Of a DNA stretch of 64,000 bases, positions 1 to 8,400 are shown piece after piece. Numbering within the stretch: the stretch's first letter is position 1; the number at the start of each line of letters is the position of its first letter. The DNA lies in contig NZ_OX336253.1 in the NCBI RefSeq assembly GCF_946902045.1, positions 1,116,001 to 1,180,000 on the forward strand. The letters run 5' to 3'. Made by a program: the position numbers and the translations under genes. The DNA comes from Neisseria sp. Marseille-Q5346. Its GTDB lineage: Bacteria > Pseudomonadota > Gammaproteobacteria > Burkholderiales > Neisseriaceae. The notes beneath the pieces were generated by a model. It was not told the origin of the DNA. It made no database searches and saw only the letters and a program-made list of their open reading frames with translations.

Positions 1-2
1 AG

Positions 3-518
3 CGTATCGAGCCGCATAAAGATGTGGACGGTTTCCACCCTTACAACGTCGGCCGCCTGGTCGTCAAAATGCCGCTGATGCGCCCTTGCACACCCAAAGG
101 CGTGATGACTTTGTTGGAAGCCTACGGCATCGACCCGAAAGGCAAAAAAGCGGTCGTCGTCGGCGCGTCCAATATTGTCGGCCGTCCGCAGGCGTTGGAA
201 TTACTGCTGTCCCGCGCGACGGTAACCATCTGCCACAGCGCCACGCAAAACCTTGCCGATGAAGTTGCCGCCGCCGATATTTTGGTGGTCGGCGTGGGCA
301 TTCCGAATTTTGTTAAGGGCGAATGGGTCAAACCCGGCGCCGTCGTTATCGATGTGGGCATCAACCGCTTAGACGACGGCAGCCTGTGCGGCGACGTGGA
401 GTTTGACGTTGCCAAAGAACGCGCCTCCATGATTACGCCCGTTCCCGGTGGCGTCGGCCCGATGACGATTGCCACTTTATTGGAAAACACGGTACACGCG
501 GCCTCATTGCACGATTAA
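3..518 (+). CDS. folD: FolD, methylenetetrahydrofolate dehydrogenase/cyclohydrolase, C-terminal part
   Basis: Bifunctional cytoplasmic enzyme of one-carbon metabolism that oxidises 5,10-methylene-THF to methenyl-THF with NADP and hydrolyses it to 10-formyl-THF. The gene runs off the left edge, so the first half is missing. The visible frame opens with residues [19 protein letters not shown], a family signature, and has the Rossmann stretch [12 protein letters not shown] for the cofactor and the C-terminal signature PGGVGPMT. The first visible possible start (GTG at 24) is internal and should not be used. It ends TAA 16 bases before a DUS hairpin. The assignment is secure. Confidence 0.96.
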   Translation, partial: RIEPHKDVDGFHPYNVGRLVVKMPLMRPCTPKGVMTLLEAYGIDPKGKKAVVVGASNIVGRPQALELLLSRATVTICHSATQNLADEVAAADILVVGVGIPNFVKGEWVKPGAVVIDVGINRLDDGSLCGDVEFDVAKERASMITPVPGGVGPMTIATLLENTVHAASLHD

Positions 519-534
519 TCGCTGTCATTAAGTT

Positions 535-566
535 AGGCCGTCTGAACATGGTTTTTCAGACGGCCT
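535..566 (+). terminator. DUS inverted pair after folD
   Basis: Two AG-DUS in opposite orientation (535-546 and 555-566) form a stem followed by a T-rich run, a typical Neisseria terminator after folD. Confidence 0.8.
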
Positions 567-602
567 GACCTGTTTTTTTGCTTTTTACCTTATTGGCTTC
601 AC

Positions 603-1676
603 ATGTCCTTACTCTCTTCCCACACCGACAACCCGACTTTCCGCAACGCTTCCTATATCCTGATGGGCTTGGCTTTGCTGATTGTCTTGCACTACCATTT
701 GCTGCCGCTGCTGCTGTCGGTTATCCTGACCTATATCTTTATTACGCGCACCAACGGCGTCATCCTCAAGCTCCGCCGCCGTGTTTTGCCGCGCAACACG
801 CGGCTGCATAAATCGCTCAATGCGCACAATATCAACCTGATTTCCACCACGCTGACGCTGGCCATCGTGTTCAGCATCATCACAATGATGTCTTTAGGCA
901 TTTACCACCTGATACACGGCGGCCATGTCGGCTTTATGTTGTCCAAGCTGGCGGCGATTTTGGAAGACACCAAAAACAGCCAAGACCTGCCTGCGGCCAT
1001 TCTCAATATGCTGCCCAACAATATGGCCGAAATCAAAGCCTCGGTAATCAAGCTGATTGAAGAATACCGCGCCGCGCTGACCCGCATCAGTAAAAACAGC
1101 ATCACGTCCTTCGTGTACATCCTCATCGGCATCATCATCGGCGCCATGCTCAGTTTCCACCGCCTGAAAATGCGCAAAAACCGCCACAAAATGCCGCAGT
1201 TTAAAGCCGAATTGGTGCACCGCATCGTCAATTTTGAAACCAGCTTTGAACGCGTGTTCCTCGCCCAAGTCAAAATCTCGCTGATCGACACCTTCCTGAC
1301 CGGCCTGTACCTTTACTTGGTTTTGCCGCTGTTCGGCGTTGACCTGCCGTTTAAAATGACCGTCCTGATCGTCGCCTTTATCGTCGGCCTGATTCCGGTG
1401 GCGGGCAACCTGATTTCCAACACCATCATCATTATTTTGAGCCTCGGCGCATCGCTTTACGTCGCCCTCGCCTCGTTGGTTTTCCTCGTTGTCATCCATA
1501 AACTTGAATACTTCCTCAACGCCAAAATCATCGGCTCGGAAATCGAATCCAGCGCATGGGAATTGCTGGTGGCGATGGTCGTCTTTGAACGCATTTTCGG
1601 CATCGGCGGCATCATCGTCGCGCCGGTTTATTACGCGTATCTGAAAAACGAATTGAAACTGCGAAAATTGATTTAA
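603..1676 (+). CDS. AI-2E/PerM family membrane transporter
   Basis: Inner-membrane protein of 357 aa with about seven to eight hydrophobic segments (roughly residues 17-45, 78-100, 150-170, 210-235, 245-275, 278-300 and 305-335), the architecture of the AI-2E transporter / PerM family (PF01594). Members export diverse small molecules or act in sodium/proton antiport; the substrate cannot be read from the sequence. A basic stretch (KLRRRVLPRNTRLHK) after the first hairpin fits a cytoplasmic loop. The ATG at 603 is the first in a frame that runs to TAA at 1676, with a DUS hairpin on either side, so it is probably a single-gene transcript. Confidence 0.8.
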   Translation: MSLLSSHTDNPTFRNASYILMGLALLIVLHYHLLPLLLSVILTYIFITRTNGVILKLRRRVLPRNTRLHKSLNAHNINLISTTLTLAIVFSIITMMSLGIYHLIHGGHVGFMLSKLAAILEDTKNSQDLPAAILNMLPNNMAEIKASVIKLIEEYRAALTRISKNSITSFVYILIGIIIGAMLSFHRLKMRKNRHKMPQFKAELVHRIVNFETSFERVFLAQVKISLIDTFLTGLYLYLVLPLFGVDLPFKMTVLIVAFIVGLIPVAGNLISNTIIIILSLGASLYVALASLVFLVVIHKLEYFLNAKIIGSEIESSAWELLVAMVVFERIFGIGGIIVAPVYYAYLKNELKLRKLI

Positions 1677-1699
1677 TCAGTTGCATTTATACACATCAA

Positions 1700-1738
1700 A
1701 GGCCGTCTGAAAACAACAATCGGGTTTTCAGACGGCCT
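1700..1738 (+). terminator. DUS inverted pair after the AI-2E family gene
   Basis: AG-DUS at 1700-1711 and its complement at 1727-1738 form a hairpin followed by TTTG; probable terminator. Confidence 0.8.
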
Positions 1739-1805
1739 TTGCTTTACCTTTTCTTACACTTTACGGCATAATGGCAGCCACGCATTTCTAGAAGAAAGAT
1801 AAACA

Positions 1806-3047
1806 ATGTCAACCAAAACCCCATCCCTATTCGGCGGAGCGATGATTATCGCCGGTACGGTTATCGGCGCAGGCATGCTTGCCAACCCGACCGCCACGTC
1901 CGGCGTATGGTTTACCGGCTCGCTGGCCGTGTTGCTGTACACCTGGTTTTCCATGCTCTCCAGCGGCCTGATGATTTTGGAAGTTAACACCCATTATCCG
2001 CACGGCGCCAGCTTCGACACCATGGTTAAAGACCTGCTCGGCCCGACTTGGAACGTCATCAACGGCGTTGCCGTCGCTTTCGTTTTATACCTGCTCACCT
2101 ACGCCTACATCTTCGTCGGCGGCGACCTGACCGCCAAAGGCATCGGCAGCGCGGTAGGCGGCGAAATTTCGCTCTCCGTCGGCCAACTCGTCTTCTTCGG
2201 CATTCTCGCCTTTTGCGTTTGGGCATCCGCTCGCTTGGTTGACCGCTTCACCAGCATCCTCATCGGCGGCATGGTACTCACCTTCATCTGGGCAACCGGC
2301 GGCCTGATTGCCGATGCCAAAATGCCTGTTTTGTTTGATACCCAAGCCCCGGCCGGCACCAGCTACTGGATGTATGCCGCCACTGCCCTGCCCGTCTGCC
2401 TTGCGTCATTCGGTTTCCACGGCAACGTCTCCAGCCTGCTCAAATACTTTAAAGGCGACGCGCCCAAAGTAGCCAAATCCCTGTGGGCAGGAACGCTGAT
2501 TGCGCTTGTGATTTACATCCTCTGGCAAATCGCCATCCAAGGCAACCTGCCGCGCAGCGAGTTCGCCCCCGTTATCGCCGCTGAGGGTCAAGTTTCCGTC
2601 CTGATCGAAACGCTGTCCAAGTTCGCCCAAACCGGCAATATGGACAAAGTGTTGACCCTGTTCTCCTACATGGCGATCGCAACGTCCTTCCTCGGCGTAA
2701 CGCTCGGCCTGTTCGACTACATCGCCGACATCTTCAAATGGAACGACAGCATTTCCGGCCGTACCAAAACCGCCGCGCTGACCTTCCTGCCACCTTTGAT
2801 TTCCTGCCTGCTCTTCCCTACCGGCTTCGTTACCGCCATCGGCTACGTCGGCTTGGCCGCAACCATCTGGACAGGCATCATCCCCGCCATGCTGCTCTAC
2901 CGCTCGCGCCATAAATTCGGCGTAGGCAAAAACTACAAAGTTTACGGCAGATTCTGGCTGATGGTTTGGGTCTTCCTCTTCGGCATCATCAACATCGCCG
3001 CCCAAATACTGAGCCAAATGGAACTTGTTCCCGTATTTAAAGGTTAA
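1806..3047 (+). CDS. Aromatic amino acid permease (HAAAP family, Mtr/TyrP type)
   Basis: Inner-membrane proton symporter of 413 aa, probably importing tryptophan and/or tyrosine. The first helix carries the Gly-rich signature MIIAGTVIGAGMLANPTATS of the hydroxy/aromatic amino acid permease family (TyrP, Mtr, TnaB), and about eleven hydrophobic segments follow, the normal number. The conserved loop with GFHGNVSSLLKYF (around residue 200) is also typical. The start has AGAAAGATAAACA ahead of the ATG. It stands alone between two DUS hairpins. Which aromatic residue it prefers cannot be decided by eye. Confidence 0.87.
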   Translation: MSTKTPSLFGGAMIIAGTVIGAGMLANPTATSGVWFTGSLAVLLYTWFSMLSSGLMILEVNTHYPHGASFDTMVKDLLGPTWNVINGVAVAFVLYLLTYAYIFVGGDLTAKGIGSAVGGEISLSVGQLVFFGILAFCVWASARLVDRFTSILIGGMVLTFIWATGGLIADAKMPVLFDTQAPAGTSYWMYAATALPVCLASFGFHGNVSSLLKYFKGDAPKVAKSLWAGTLIALVIYILWQIAIQGNLPRSEFAPVIAAEGQVSVLIETLSKFAQTGNMDKVLTLFSYMAIATSFLGVTLGLFDYIADIFKWNDSISGRTKTAALTFLPPLISCLLFPTGFVTAIGYVGLAATIWTGIIPAMLLYRSRHKFGVGKNYKVYGRFWLMVWVFLFGIINIAAQILSQMELVPVFKG

Positions 3048-3056
3048 ATTCCCTTA

Positions 3057-3089
3057 AGGCCGTCTGAAACACCCTCTTTCAGACGGCCT
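3057..3089 (+). terminator. DUS inverted pair after the aromatic permease
   Basis: AG-DUS at 3057-3068 faces a complementary copy at 3078-3089; a terminator-like hairpin 9 bases after the permease stop. Confidence 0.8.
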
Positions 3090-3140
3090 AATTCATTATT
3101 TTCCGCTACAATACCCCCTTTCCCCCAACGAACACCGTCC

Positions 3141-3614
3141 ATGTACGACAATATCCGTTTCCATCTCGATGAAGACTATCCCGACCAGCTTCCGCCCGAA
3201 AACGCCGCCACCCATATCGGCATGTACTGGCAGTGGGCGGCGCAGGCAGGCCTCGTCAATCCCGTCTGGCAAACCGCCCCCGAAACCGCAGCCGACTTCG
3301 CCGCTATGACCTCGGGCAAAATCAGCGGACGGCACTTCCTGCTCAAACACATGGACGGCGCATTGACGGCGGACGACTTTACCGAACTCAGCCAACGGTT
3401 TACCGAGTTCTACTACACCGACGAAGAAGACGGCTACGGCGCATTTATGGAAGACTACGTCCTCGCCCTCGACACGCCCTCGCTCGGCGGCTTCTACCAC
3501 GCCAAAAACACCCCGGAAACCTTCGCCAAACTGACACCCGTTTTTCAGACGGCCTTTGAAAAATGGAAAAGCAGTTTGAAAGCAGAAAAATATTCGAAAG
3601 AATCCACACAATGA
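3141..3614 (+). CDS. Conserved hypothetical protein (DUF7832-like)
   Basis: A 157 aa acidic soluble protein with no signal peptide or membrane segment. The N-terminal part (MYDNIRFHLDEDYP, then HIGMYWQWAAQAGLVNP) looks like a small conserved family seen in Neisseria and other bacteria, which I associate with DUF7832; the function is unknown. A DUS (3544-3555) lies inside the reading frame and encodes FQTAF near the C-terminus. The stop TGA overlaps the ATG of the following glycosyltransferase (ATGA at 3611-3614), so the two may be translationally coupled, although the base composition changes sharply at that point. Confidence 0.7.
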   Translation: MYDNIRFHLDEDYPDQLPPENAATHIGMYWQWAAQAGLVNPVWQTAPETAADFAAMTSGKISGRHFLLKHMDGALTADDFTELSQRFTEFYYTDEEDGYGAFMEDYVLALDTPSLGGFYHAKNTPETFAKLTPVFQTAFEKWKSSLKAEKYSKESTQ

Positions 3615-4666
3615 AGCCGAACTATTCTATCGACATTGCTATTAACTGCTTCCGTCCAGGTGGCGGCATAGAAAGCTACACTTTCGACCTGGTCCGTGGT
3701 TTAAGCGCACACGGCATCAAACCTACAGTCTTTGCTGCACAAATTGATACAACGGTTCCTGAATACCGCCAAGTTGATACGCATCACATCAATCAAAAAA
3801 AGATTCCAAAAAAGTTGCGTCCTTTTTTCTTCAGCATGCAATTAGCCAAACTCCGGCAAAACAGAAATATTCCCCTTATTGCCTGCAATCCCAGTGATTA
3901 TGCTGATATCTTTGTCTGCGGCGGTACACACTTAGGTTACCTGCACAACATGGGTAAAACCCCAAACCTACTTGATAGACTCATCATTCGGCGTAACCGT
4001 ACCAACTACTCAACGTCAAAATTGATCATGGCGCATTCACACCTAATGCAACACGAGTTGATCAACCTCTATGGTGTGCCTTCTGAAAAGATCCATGTTA
4101 TCCATCCACCTGCCGATACTGCACGCTTCTACACCAAACCGGAAGAAATTCCTGCAACTCGTGCGAGATACGGATTCAAAGACGACGAAACCATTTTCCT
4201 ATTTCCGTCAACCGGACATACCCGAAAAGGCTTGGATTTATTAGCAGAATTTTTCGAGCATACCAATTTACCCATCAAACTGGCTGTTGCAGGATCGCTC
4301 TTACCTCGACCAATGAACAACGTTATTGAGCTTGGTTTCTGCAAAAATATGCCTGAACTTTACCGAGCTGCTGACTTCACTATCATGGCATCACTGTACG
4401 AACCATTCGGACTGGTTGGCATAGAATCTATTTTGTGCGGAACCCGAGTTGTTTTCTCCGACAATATGGCATGTACCGAAGTCATGAACGAAAATGCAGG
4501 CTTCTTTTTCTCACGTCAAAACCCAGAAACACTGGCACAAGCCATCACTCAAGCGGTTTCTCTCAAACAACAGGGAAAACACAAAATTACCTCTCCTATG
4601 CAGGCATTAACCTATAATCCCACCTTAGCGCATCATATCAACCAGACTCTCAATATACTATACTGA
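3611..4666 (+). CDS. GT4-family glycosyltransferase, probably LOS or surface glycan
   Basis: A 351 aa retaining glycosyltransferase of the GT-B fold, GT4 group. The N-terminal domain starts with a Gly-rich acceptor-side loop (RPGGGIES near residue 17), and the C-terminal domain has the nucleotide-sugar motif EPFGLVGIE with the E-x7-E pair at about residues 264 and 272. No membrane helix is seen, so it should act on the cytoplasmic face on a lipid-linked acceptor. I chose the ATG at 3611, which overlaps the upstream stop; an in-frame ATG at 3563 would give 16 more residues that lie in the upstream gene. The gene is clearly more AT-rich than its neighbours, a sign of transfer. The close presence of a sulfatase-type transferase and gmhB suggests LOS decoration; donor and linkage are unknown. 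Confidence 0.82.
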   Translation: MKPNYSIDIAINCFRPGGGIESYTFDLVRGLSAHGIKPTVFAAQIDTTVPEYRQVDTHHINQKKIPKKLRPFFFSMQLAKLRQNRNIPLIACNPSDYADIFVCGGTHLGYLHNMGKTPNLLDRLIIRRNRTNYSTSKLIMAHSHLMQHELINLYGVPSEKIHVIHPPADTARFYTKPEEIPATRARYGFKDDETIFLFPSTGHTRKGLDLLAEFFEHTNLPIKLAVAGSLLPRPMNNVIELGFCKNMPELYRAADFTIMASLYEPFGLVGIESILCGTRVVFSDNMACTEVMNENAGFFFSRQNPETLAQAITQAVSLKQQGKHKITSPMQALTYNPTLAHHINQTLNILY

Positions 4667-4681
4667 CAGATATCAGAATAA

Positions 4682-4783
4682 TACTTCACTAAAGATATTG
4701 AGAGCTTTGAAACACAGGTTGAAATCAATGCGGGTAATAAGGATAAGTTAGAAATCAGAAAGGCTGTGCCATTAGACAAGTGA
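4682..4783 (+). pseudogene. Short protein-coding remnant of unknown origin
   Basis: A start-less open stretch ending TGA at 4783 reads as a plausible protein tail: from 4688, TKDIESFETQVEINAGNKDK, then LEIRKAVPLDK. The rest of the 540-base gap (4667-5206) is AT-rich, with no complete gene that I can support. It probably marks the stub of a gene lost when this AT-rich patch was rearranged. The parent family is not recognised. Confidence 0.3.
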
Positions 4784-4949
4784 AATATCTCCGAACATAG
4801 ATAACAGTAGAATATGCAGGACATCCGCATGTAATACCAGAAGTAACGGGTTCTTTGATAATACAGTTAATGCTCAATAAGCTGCTAATTAAGCACTTGC
4901 TCTAACTACAACAAAGCGAAGTAGCAGCTATTATGACTTTAGAGTTTTA

Positions 4950-5030
4950 CTGAAAATGCTCACGAACAATCCCCTAAATATCTTGGTAGAAATTTAGGAA
5001 TTTGAGGGGCTTTTACAAAGACCTCAAAAC
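4950..5030. repeat. Imperfect AT-rich inverted repeat in intergenic gap
   Basis: CCCCTAAATATCTTGGTAGA is followed by ATTTAGGAATTTGAGGGG, an imperfect palindrome around 4972-5011. It lies between the glycosyltransferase and the convergent sulfatase-type gene. It may be the end of a degraded mobile element, but no transposase is present. Confidence 0.3.
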
Positions 5031-5065
5031 AGTCTTTATGTTACAAAACTTGATTTTCAAACTAC

Positions 5066-5095
5066 AAAAAGACGGGCATTCTTGCCCGTCTTTTT
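5066..5095. terminator. Bidirectional intrinsic terminator
   Basis: A stem GACGGGC / GCCCGTC with A5 before and T5 after (5066-5095). It can end the rightward glycosyltransferase transcript and the leftward transcript of the gene at 5207-6856. It is one of the few terminators here not built from DUS. Confidence 0.85.
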
Positions 5096-5206
5096 ATGGA
5101 AACTACACTACATATTATAGAAATAAATAATGTACGATTACGTAGATTATCGTTGTACCTCTTTTTCTAAAAGCATACGTCTTATCATTTAAGTTAAGTT
5201 AAACAC

Positions 5207-6856
5207 CTAACGTACAATTTTCAGGATACTATATAAATAATTCCGGTAATCATTAACAAGCTTACTATTGTAACAATCTTCAAGCCTACCATTACTTAAA
5301 CTTCGCATGGTCATATTTGCTTTCATGAAATTGTCTGCAGGAGAAAGACCTGCCACATTCATTAACACTCCTCCAGCAAAAGCAAGGTCAAGAAAATCCT
5401 GTTCTTGCCTAAATCCTGAGGCAATATTACTTCTAACTGTAAATTGCGTAATATAGTCGGGATGAGTATCCTCCCCTTTTTTCTTGGGAGAGACACCATC
5501 AAACGATGCCTGATGGTCGCCGAAATAAGCAAATACAAACGGTTTGTTACGTTCATGTAGGTAATGGTTAAAACTTTCTGTCGCTTTATCCAAATCGACA
5601 ATACGCCCGATATAGTCGTTGATTGCAGAAATGGTTTTCACGTCTAAATCTGGCGAGTCTAGCCCAAACACATTATCCATGTCTGTCCTGTAAGGCCCAT
5701 GTTCTTTCATAGTTAAAATATAGACGAACATCGGTTGCTGTACATCTGCTAAACTAGGATGACGTTTTTCTAGAATCATCCGCGCATATTGCATCATTTC
5801 TTCGCTAGAAATGTGCCATAAATTTTTGCCCATCGGAGCGGGATACCCCAAATCTTGAGGCTGTAACATAAGATCAAAACCAAAATGGTCATAGGCGGCT
5901 TTGGCGTTATAGTTGCCCTTAGTAAAGGGCGACAAAGCCACACAAAAATAACCATGCTCACGCAAATTTCGGATAAGCCCAGTCTGTAAATGTGGCACTA
6001 CCGAATAAAATACCCCGCTAGCCAATGCGCCAAAGTCAGTAGACGGCACGCCTGCTAAAAACGCAAATTCAGATTTCCACGTCGCACCACCAAATGTATG
6101 TACGCGCAGTGGAGAGGCAAACACGGTATCCATCTGCTGTTCAAATATCCTTAATTTAGGAATATCGGCTGATATGAAATCAAATTTATGTGGATTAAGC
6201 GTTGATTCCATCAGCGTGATGATAATATCGGGTTTTTCCAATGTTTCAGGATACATGTTTTCAGTTAACAGTTTCTCAGCAAATTCCTGTCCATTACCTT
6301 CAAACATCGGCACTTGGAAAAATACTGCCCTGCAAGACATTGGCAAATTTAAAAATACATCCCTACCATCATTTGGCAACGAATCCAGCCATGTCCTAAC
6401 TGCTCCAGGATGCTTTGAAAAATACCACATTGCAAAAAATGACATTATGAATATGATTGCACCAGTATACTGCCATACTATATCCATAGGCTCTGCATCA
6501 TACCAACCAAACACGGCATAAACAATCAATACCAATAAGCCCAGTACGCCAACGATGGCCTCCTTATAATGAAACAATGTCTCCCAGTTACGCCAATCGA
6601 CAATGAGTCGGAAGTCTGAAATCAACAATGGTTGTTTGTAATAATGAATTTTTAATCTATGAAACAAAGCAAACACGACAAAACATACTGATGCAAAATT
6701 CAACGCTCGTTGCCACTGCCCTGTAAACATCAACATACCAGCTGCCAAAAACATAAATAGCATTGAAGCAAAAAAATAGGTCCACCGATAGTGCGACTTT
6801 ATAATCAGTACTACTGCTACTGAAACAAACAAAAATAGGAAAATATAAGCAAACAT
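5207..6856 (-). CDS. Membrane sulfatase-family transferase (LtaS/MdoB/Lpt3-like)
   Basis: A 549 aa inner-membrane enzyme of the alkaline phosphatase/sulfatase superfamily (PF00884). About five membrane helices (residues 1-20, 25-47, 52-66, 100-118, 130-146) precede a periplasmic catalytic domain. Visible catalytic parts are the metal Glu in ITLMEST (E217), the likely nucleophile Thr in GGATWKSEF (T259), MKEHGPY (H386) and GDHQ (D447, H448). Relatives transfer phosphoglycerol or phosphoethanolamine to envelope glycans, so LOS phosphoethanolamine transfer in the manner of meningococcal Lpt3 is a reasonable guess, but I cannot separate it from MdoB-type enzymes. It is AT-rich relative to the flanks and sits opposite a GT4 gene and before gmhB. 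Confidence 0.75.
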   Translation of the reverse strand: MFAYIFLFLFVSVAVVLIIKSHYRWTYFFASMLFMFLAAGMLMFTGQWQRALNFASVCFVVFALFHRLKIHYYKQPLLISDFRLIVDWRNWETLFHYKEAIVGVLGLLVLIVYAVFGWYDAEPMDIVWQYTGAIIFIMSFFAMWYFSKHPGAVRTWLDSLPNDGRDVFLNLPMSCRAVFFQVPMFEGNGQEFAEKLLTENMYPETLEKPDIIITLMESTLNPHKFDFISADIPKLRIFEQQMDTVFASPLRVHTFGGATWKSEFAFLAGVPSTDFGALASGVFYSVVPHLQTGLIRNLREHGYFCVALSPFTKGNYNAKAAYDHFGFDLMLQPQDLGYPAPMGKNLWHISSEEMMQYARMILEKRHPSLADVQQPMFVYILTMKEHGPYRTDMDNVFGLDSPDLDVKTISAINDYIGRIVDLDKATESFNHYLHERNKPFVFAYFGDHQASFDGVSPKKKGEDTHPDYITQFTVRSNIASGFRQEQDFLDLAFAGGVLMNVAGLSPADNFMKANMTMRSLSNGRLEDCYNSKLVNDYRNYLYSILKIVR

Positions 6857-6995
6857 GACGCTATCCCCTTATTGATAGGCTTCTATCAACACACAATCAG
6901 AAGAATTCTTAAAACAAGACGGCATAATAACACAGCGTAGGCACACTCTTTAATCTTTAATATAATATTGACCCTCACTATCTTAAAAAAACACC

Positions 6996-7574
6996 ATGAA
7001 ACTCATCATCCTCGACCGCGACGGTGTCATCAACCAAGACCGCGACGATTTCGTCAAATCCGTTGACGAATGGATTCCCATCGAAGGCAGCATGGATGCC
7101 ATCGCCTTTTTAACGCAGGCAGGCTACACCATTGCCGTGGCCACCAACCAATCCGGTATCGGCCGCAAATACTTTACCGTGCAAGACCTGACCGAAATGC
7201 ACGCGAAAATGCACCGCCTTGCCGTTCAAGCCGGCGGTACCATCGACGGCATTTGGTTTTGCCCGCATACCGCCGTTGACAACTGCGAATGCCGCAAACC
7301 CAAGCCCGGCATGATTATCGACATCATCGAACGCTTCAAGGCCGATGCCGCCGAAACCTGGCTGGTCGGAGACAGCCTGCGCGACCTGCAAGCCATTGAT
7401 GCCGCAGGCGGCAAGTCCGCGCTCGTCCTGACCGGCAAAGGCAAAAAAACGCTGGCCCAACACGAGCAAGAACTGCCCGAACACACCCAAGTCTTCGACA
7501 ACCTGCTCGCTTTCTCGCAATACATCATGCGTGAAAACACACAAATCGAAGAAGCCGCGCAAGCCATCCTATAA
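6996..7574 (+). CDS. gmhB: GmhB, D-glycero-beta-D-manno-heptose-1,7-bisphosphate 7-phosphatase
   Basis: HAD-type phosphatase of 192 aa that removes the 7-phosphate from heptose bisphosphate in ADP-heptose synthesis for the LOS inner core. The N-terminal LDRDGVIN provides nucleophile Asp7 and general acid Asp9; ATNQSGIGR is HAD motif II; the zinc loop CPHTAVDNCECRKPKPG has the expected Cys/His ligands; GDSLRDL is motif IV. Length and motifs match the family. It is followed by nlaA after a DUS hairpin, the gmhX-nlaA arrangement known in meningococcus. gmhA, for the first step of the same pathway, is at 59606. Confidence 0.95.
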   Translation: MKLIILDRDGVINQDRDDFVKSVDEWIPIEGSMDAIAFLTQAGYTIAVATNQSGIGRKYFTVQDLTEMHAKMHRLAVQAGGTIDGIWFCPHTAVDNCECRKPKPGMIIDIIERFKADAAETWLVGDSLRDLQAIDAAGGKSALVLTGKGKKTLAQHEQELPEHTQVFDNLLAFSQYIMRENTQIEEAAQAIL

Positions 7575-7580
7575 ACGACA

Positions 7581-7621
7581 AGGCCGTCTGAAATCTGCCG
7601 ACAACGGTGTTCAGACGGCCT
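7581..7621 (+). terminator. DUS inverted pair between gmhB and nlaA
   Basis: AG-DUS at 7581-7592 and its complement at 7610-7621. It may attenuate rather than fully separate gmhB from nlaA, since the genes are only 71 bases apart. Confidence 0.65.
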
Positions 7622-7645
7622 TCAAACGACTGACTTTTTCCCGAT

Positions 7646-8377
7646 ATGCTGATTATCCGCAACCTGATTTACTGGTTCATCCTTTCCTCTAGCATTATTT
7701 TGCTGTTCCCATTTATGCTACTTGCCCTGCCCTTTCAAGGCGGCGCGCACAAAATGGCGCAAATTTGGGTACGCATCCTCAACTGGTCGCTCAAGCACAT
7801 CATCGGTTTGAACTACACCTTAAGCGGCGCGGAAAACATTCCCGACCGCCCGGCCATCATTTGCGCCAAACACCAAAGCGGCTGGGAAACCCTCGCCCTG
7901 CAAGAGATTTTTCCGCCGCAAGTGTATGTTGCCAAACGCGAACTCTTCAAAATTCCTTTCTTCGGCTGGGGCTTAAAGCTGGTTAAAACCATCGGCATCG
8001 ACCGCAGCAACAGCCGCGAAGCCAACAAACAACTCTTAGAACAAGGCCTTGCGCGTAAAAACGAAGGCTATTGGATTACCATTTTCCCCGAAGGCACACG
8101 CCTGCCGCCCGGTGGAAAAGGCCGCTACAAGCTCGGCGGCGCGCGCATGGCAAAAATGTTTGAGATGGACATCGTCCCCGTCGCGCTCAACAGCGGCGAG
8201 TTTTGGCCGCGCAACTCCTTCCTCAAATACCCCGGCACGGTCAGCGTCATCATCGGCAACCCCATTGCCCACAACAACGGCAATGAAGCCGAACTCATGG
8301 CCCAATGCGAGCAATGGATCGAAAGCCATCAGCCCCTGATTACCGGACAAGGTCCGTTCGCGCCCAAAACCAAATAA
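7646..8377 (+). CDS. nlaA: NlaA, 1-acyl-sn-glycerol-3-phosphate acyltransferase
   Basis: PlsC-family enzyme of 243 aa that acylates lysophosphatidic acid to phosphatidic acid at the inner membrane. An N-terminal hydrophobic helix (residues 8-30) anchors it. The catalytic block reads AKHQSGWETL, an HX4E form of the usual HX4D motif, common in betaproteobacterial members; the glycerol-phosphate site FPEGTR follows about 75 residues later. The gene order gmhB-nlaA matches the meningococcal gmhX-nlaA pair, so the gene symbol is likely right. The ATG at 7646 opens directly into the membrane helix. Confidence 0.9.
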   Translation: MLIIRNLIYWFILSSSIILLFPFMLLALPFQGGAHKMAQIWVRILNWSLKHIIGLNYTLSGAENIPDRPAIICAKHQSGWETLALQEIFPPQVYVAKRELFKIPFFGWGLKLVKTIGIDRSNSREANKQLLEQGLARKNEGYWITIFPEGTRLPPGGKGRYKLGGARMAKMFEMDIVPVALNSGEFWPRNSFLKYPGTVSVIIGNPIAHNNGNEAELMAQCEQWIESHQPLITGQGPFAPKTK

Positions 8378-8400
8378 ATCATTCCATCGGGTGGGCCGCT

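Noticed and set aside
4633..4830. Minus-strand frame of 65 aa after the glycosyltransferase
   Set aside because: It overlaps the end of the glycosyltransferase, lacks a ribosome-binding site and has no recognisable feature.
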